Shown piece by piece: positions 5,507 through 5,570 of a DNA stretch of 5,570 bases. The position numbers and the translations under genes are program-made. How positions within the stretch are numbered: position 1 is the first letter of the stretch; each line of letters opens with the position of its first letter. The notes below the pieces were generated by a model. It was given only the letters and a program-made list of their open reading frames with translations. It was not told the DNA's origin and made no database searches. This DNA comes from Spirochaetia bacterium (lineage in GTDB: Bacteria; Patescibacteriota; Minisyncoccia; UBA6257; UBA9933). The stretch is from assembly GCA_007279775.1 (NCBI GenBank), contig QYPD01000026.1, positions 1-5,570 on the forward strand. The letters run 5' to 3'.

Positions 5507-5511
5507 GTCTT
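5498..5511 (+). repeat. Short hairpin overlapping the S23 stop codon
   Basis: AAGAC (5498-5502), loop ATAA, GTCTT (5507-5511) forms a 5-bp hairpin, with the stop codon TAA at 5504-5506 in its loop. The T-rich sequence downstream is interrupted by other bases, so a terminator role is possible but weakly supported. Confidence 0.4.
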
Positions 5512-5556
5512 ACTTCTTATGCCTTATTTCTCATTTTTATGTTTTATTCCTTAAAC

Positions 5557-5567
5557 CTTATGTCTTA
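5557..5567 (-). repeat. Inverted copy of the TAAGACATAAG motif
   Basis: CTTATGTCTTA is the exact reverse complement of the 11-mer in the array at 5126-5136. Related sequence, CTTATGCCTTATTTC (5516-5530), lies before it. Together with the left array it gives the S23 gene inverted flanks about 430 bp apart. The window ends three bases later, so the full right-hand flank cannot be seen. Confidence 0.8.
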
Positions 5568-5570
5568 TAT

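Noticed and set aside
5126..5570. CRISPR array or diversity-generating retroelement
   Set aside because: The repeats are 7-11 bp without spacers, and no reverse transcriptase, template repeat or Cas gene is present; the S23 protein alone is not evidence for Avd.

Overview
The window looks like a chromosomal piece of a Candidate Phyla Radiation (Patescibacteria, probably Parcubacteria-like) bacterium. This rests on four things: a 23S rRNA gene carrying two self-splicing introns, a membrane protein with a C-x-x-C-rich DCGGPC motif plus a peptidoglycan-binding domain, a shortened valyl-tRNA synthetase, and many small AT-rich or palindromic repeats placed inside genes. The assignment is inferred from gene content and style; no taxonomic search was possible.

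Layout, all on the + strand. Positions 1 to about 1735 are the 3' part of a 23S rRNA gene, starting near E. coli position 1775. It is interrupted by two ORF-less group I introns, 163-411 and 1073-1360, inserted after the equivalents of U1931 and U2593. A roughly 79-nt extra segment sits near the 3' end, at about 1614-1692. A 5S rRNA (1751-1867) follows after only about 15 nt, with no tRNA between, and ends directly in a T-rich tract that probably terminates the rrn transcript. A 354-residue single-pass membrane protein (1902-2966) comes next, then valS (3011-5122) after a 44-nt gap, then a small four-helix-bundle protein of the 23S rRNA intervening-sequence (S23) family (5159-5506). The last 64 nt are AT-rich and hold inverted copies of a repeat that also precedes the S23 gene.

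The genes share a translation theme (23S, 5S, valS, a family named for 23S insertions), apart from the envelope protein. The recurring theme is small insertions into essential genes: two ribozyme introns and one expansion in the 23S gene, and at least two palindromic in-frame insertions plus a heptamer tandem in valS. The introns should remove themselves at the RNA level. The 23S expansion and the valS inserts appear to be tolerated in the mature product. valS also ends early, immediately before a heptamer tandem repeat. I found no convincing Shine-Dalgarno sequence before any of the three protein genes.
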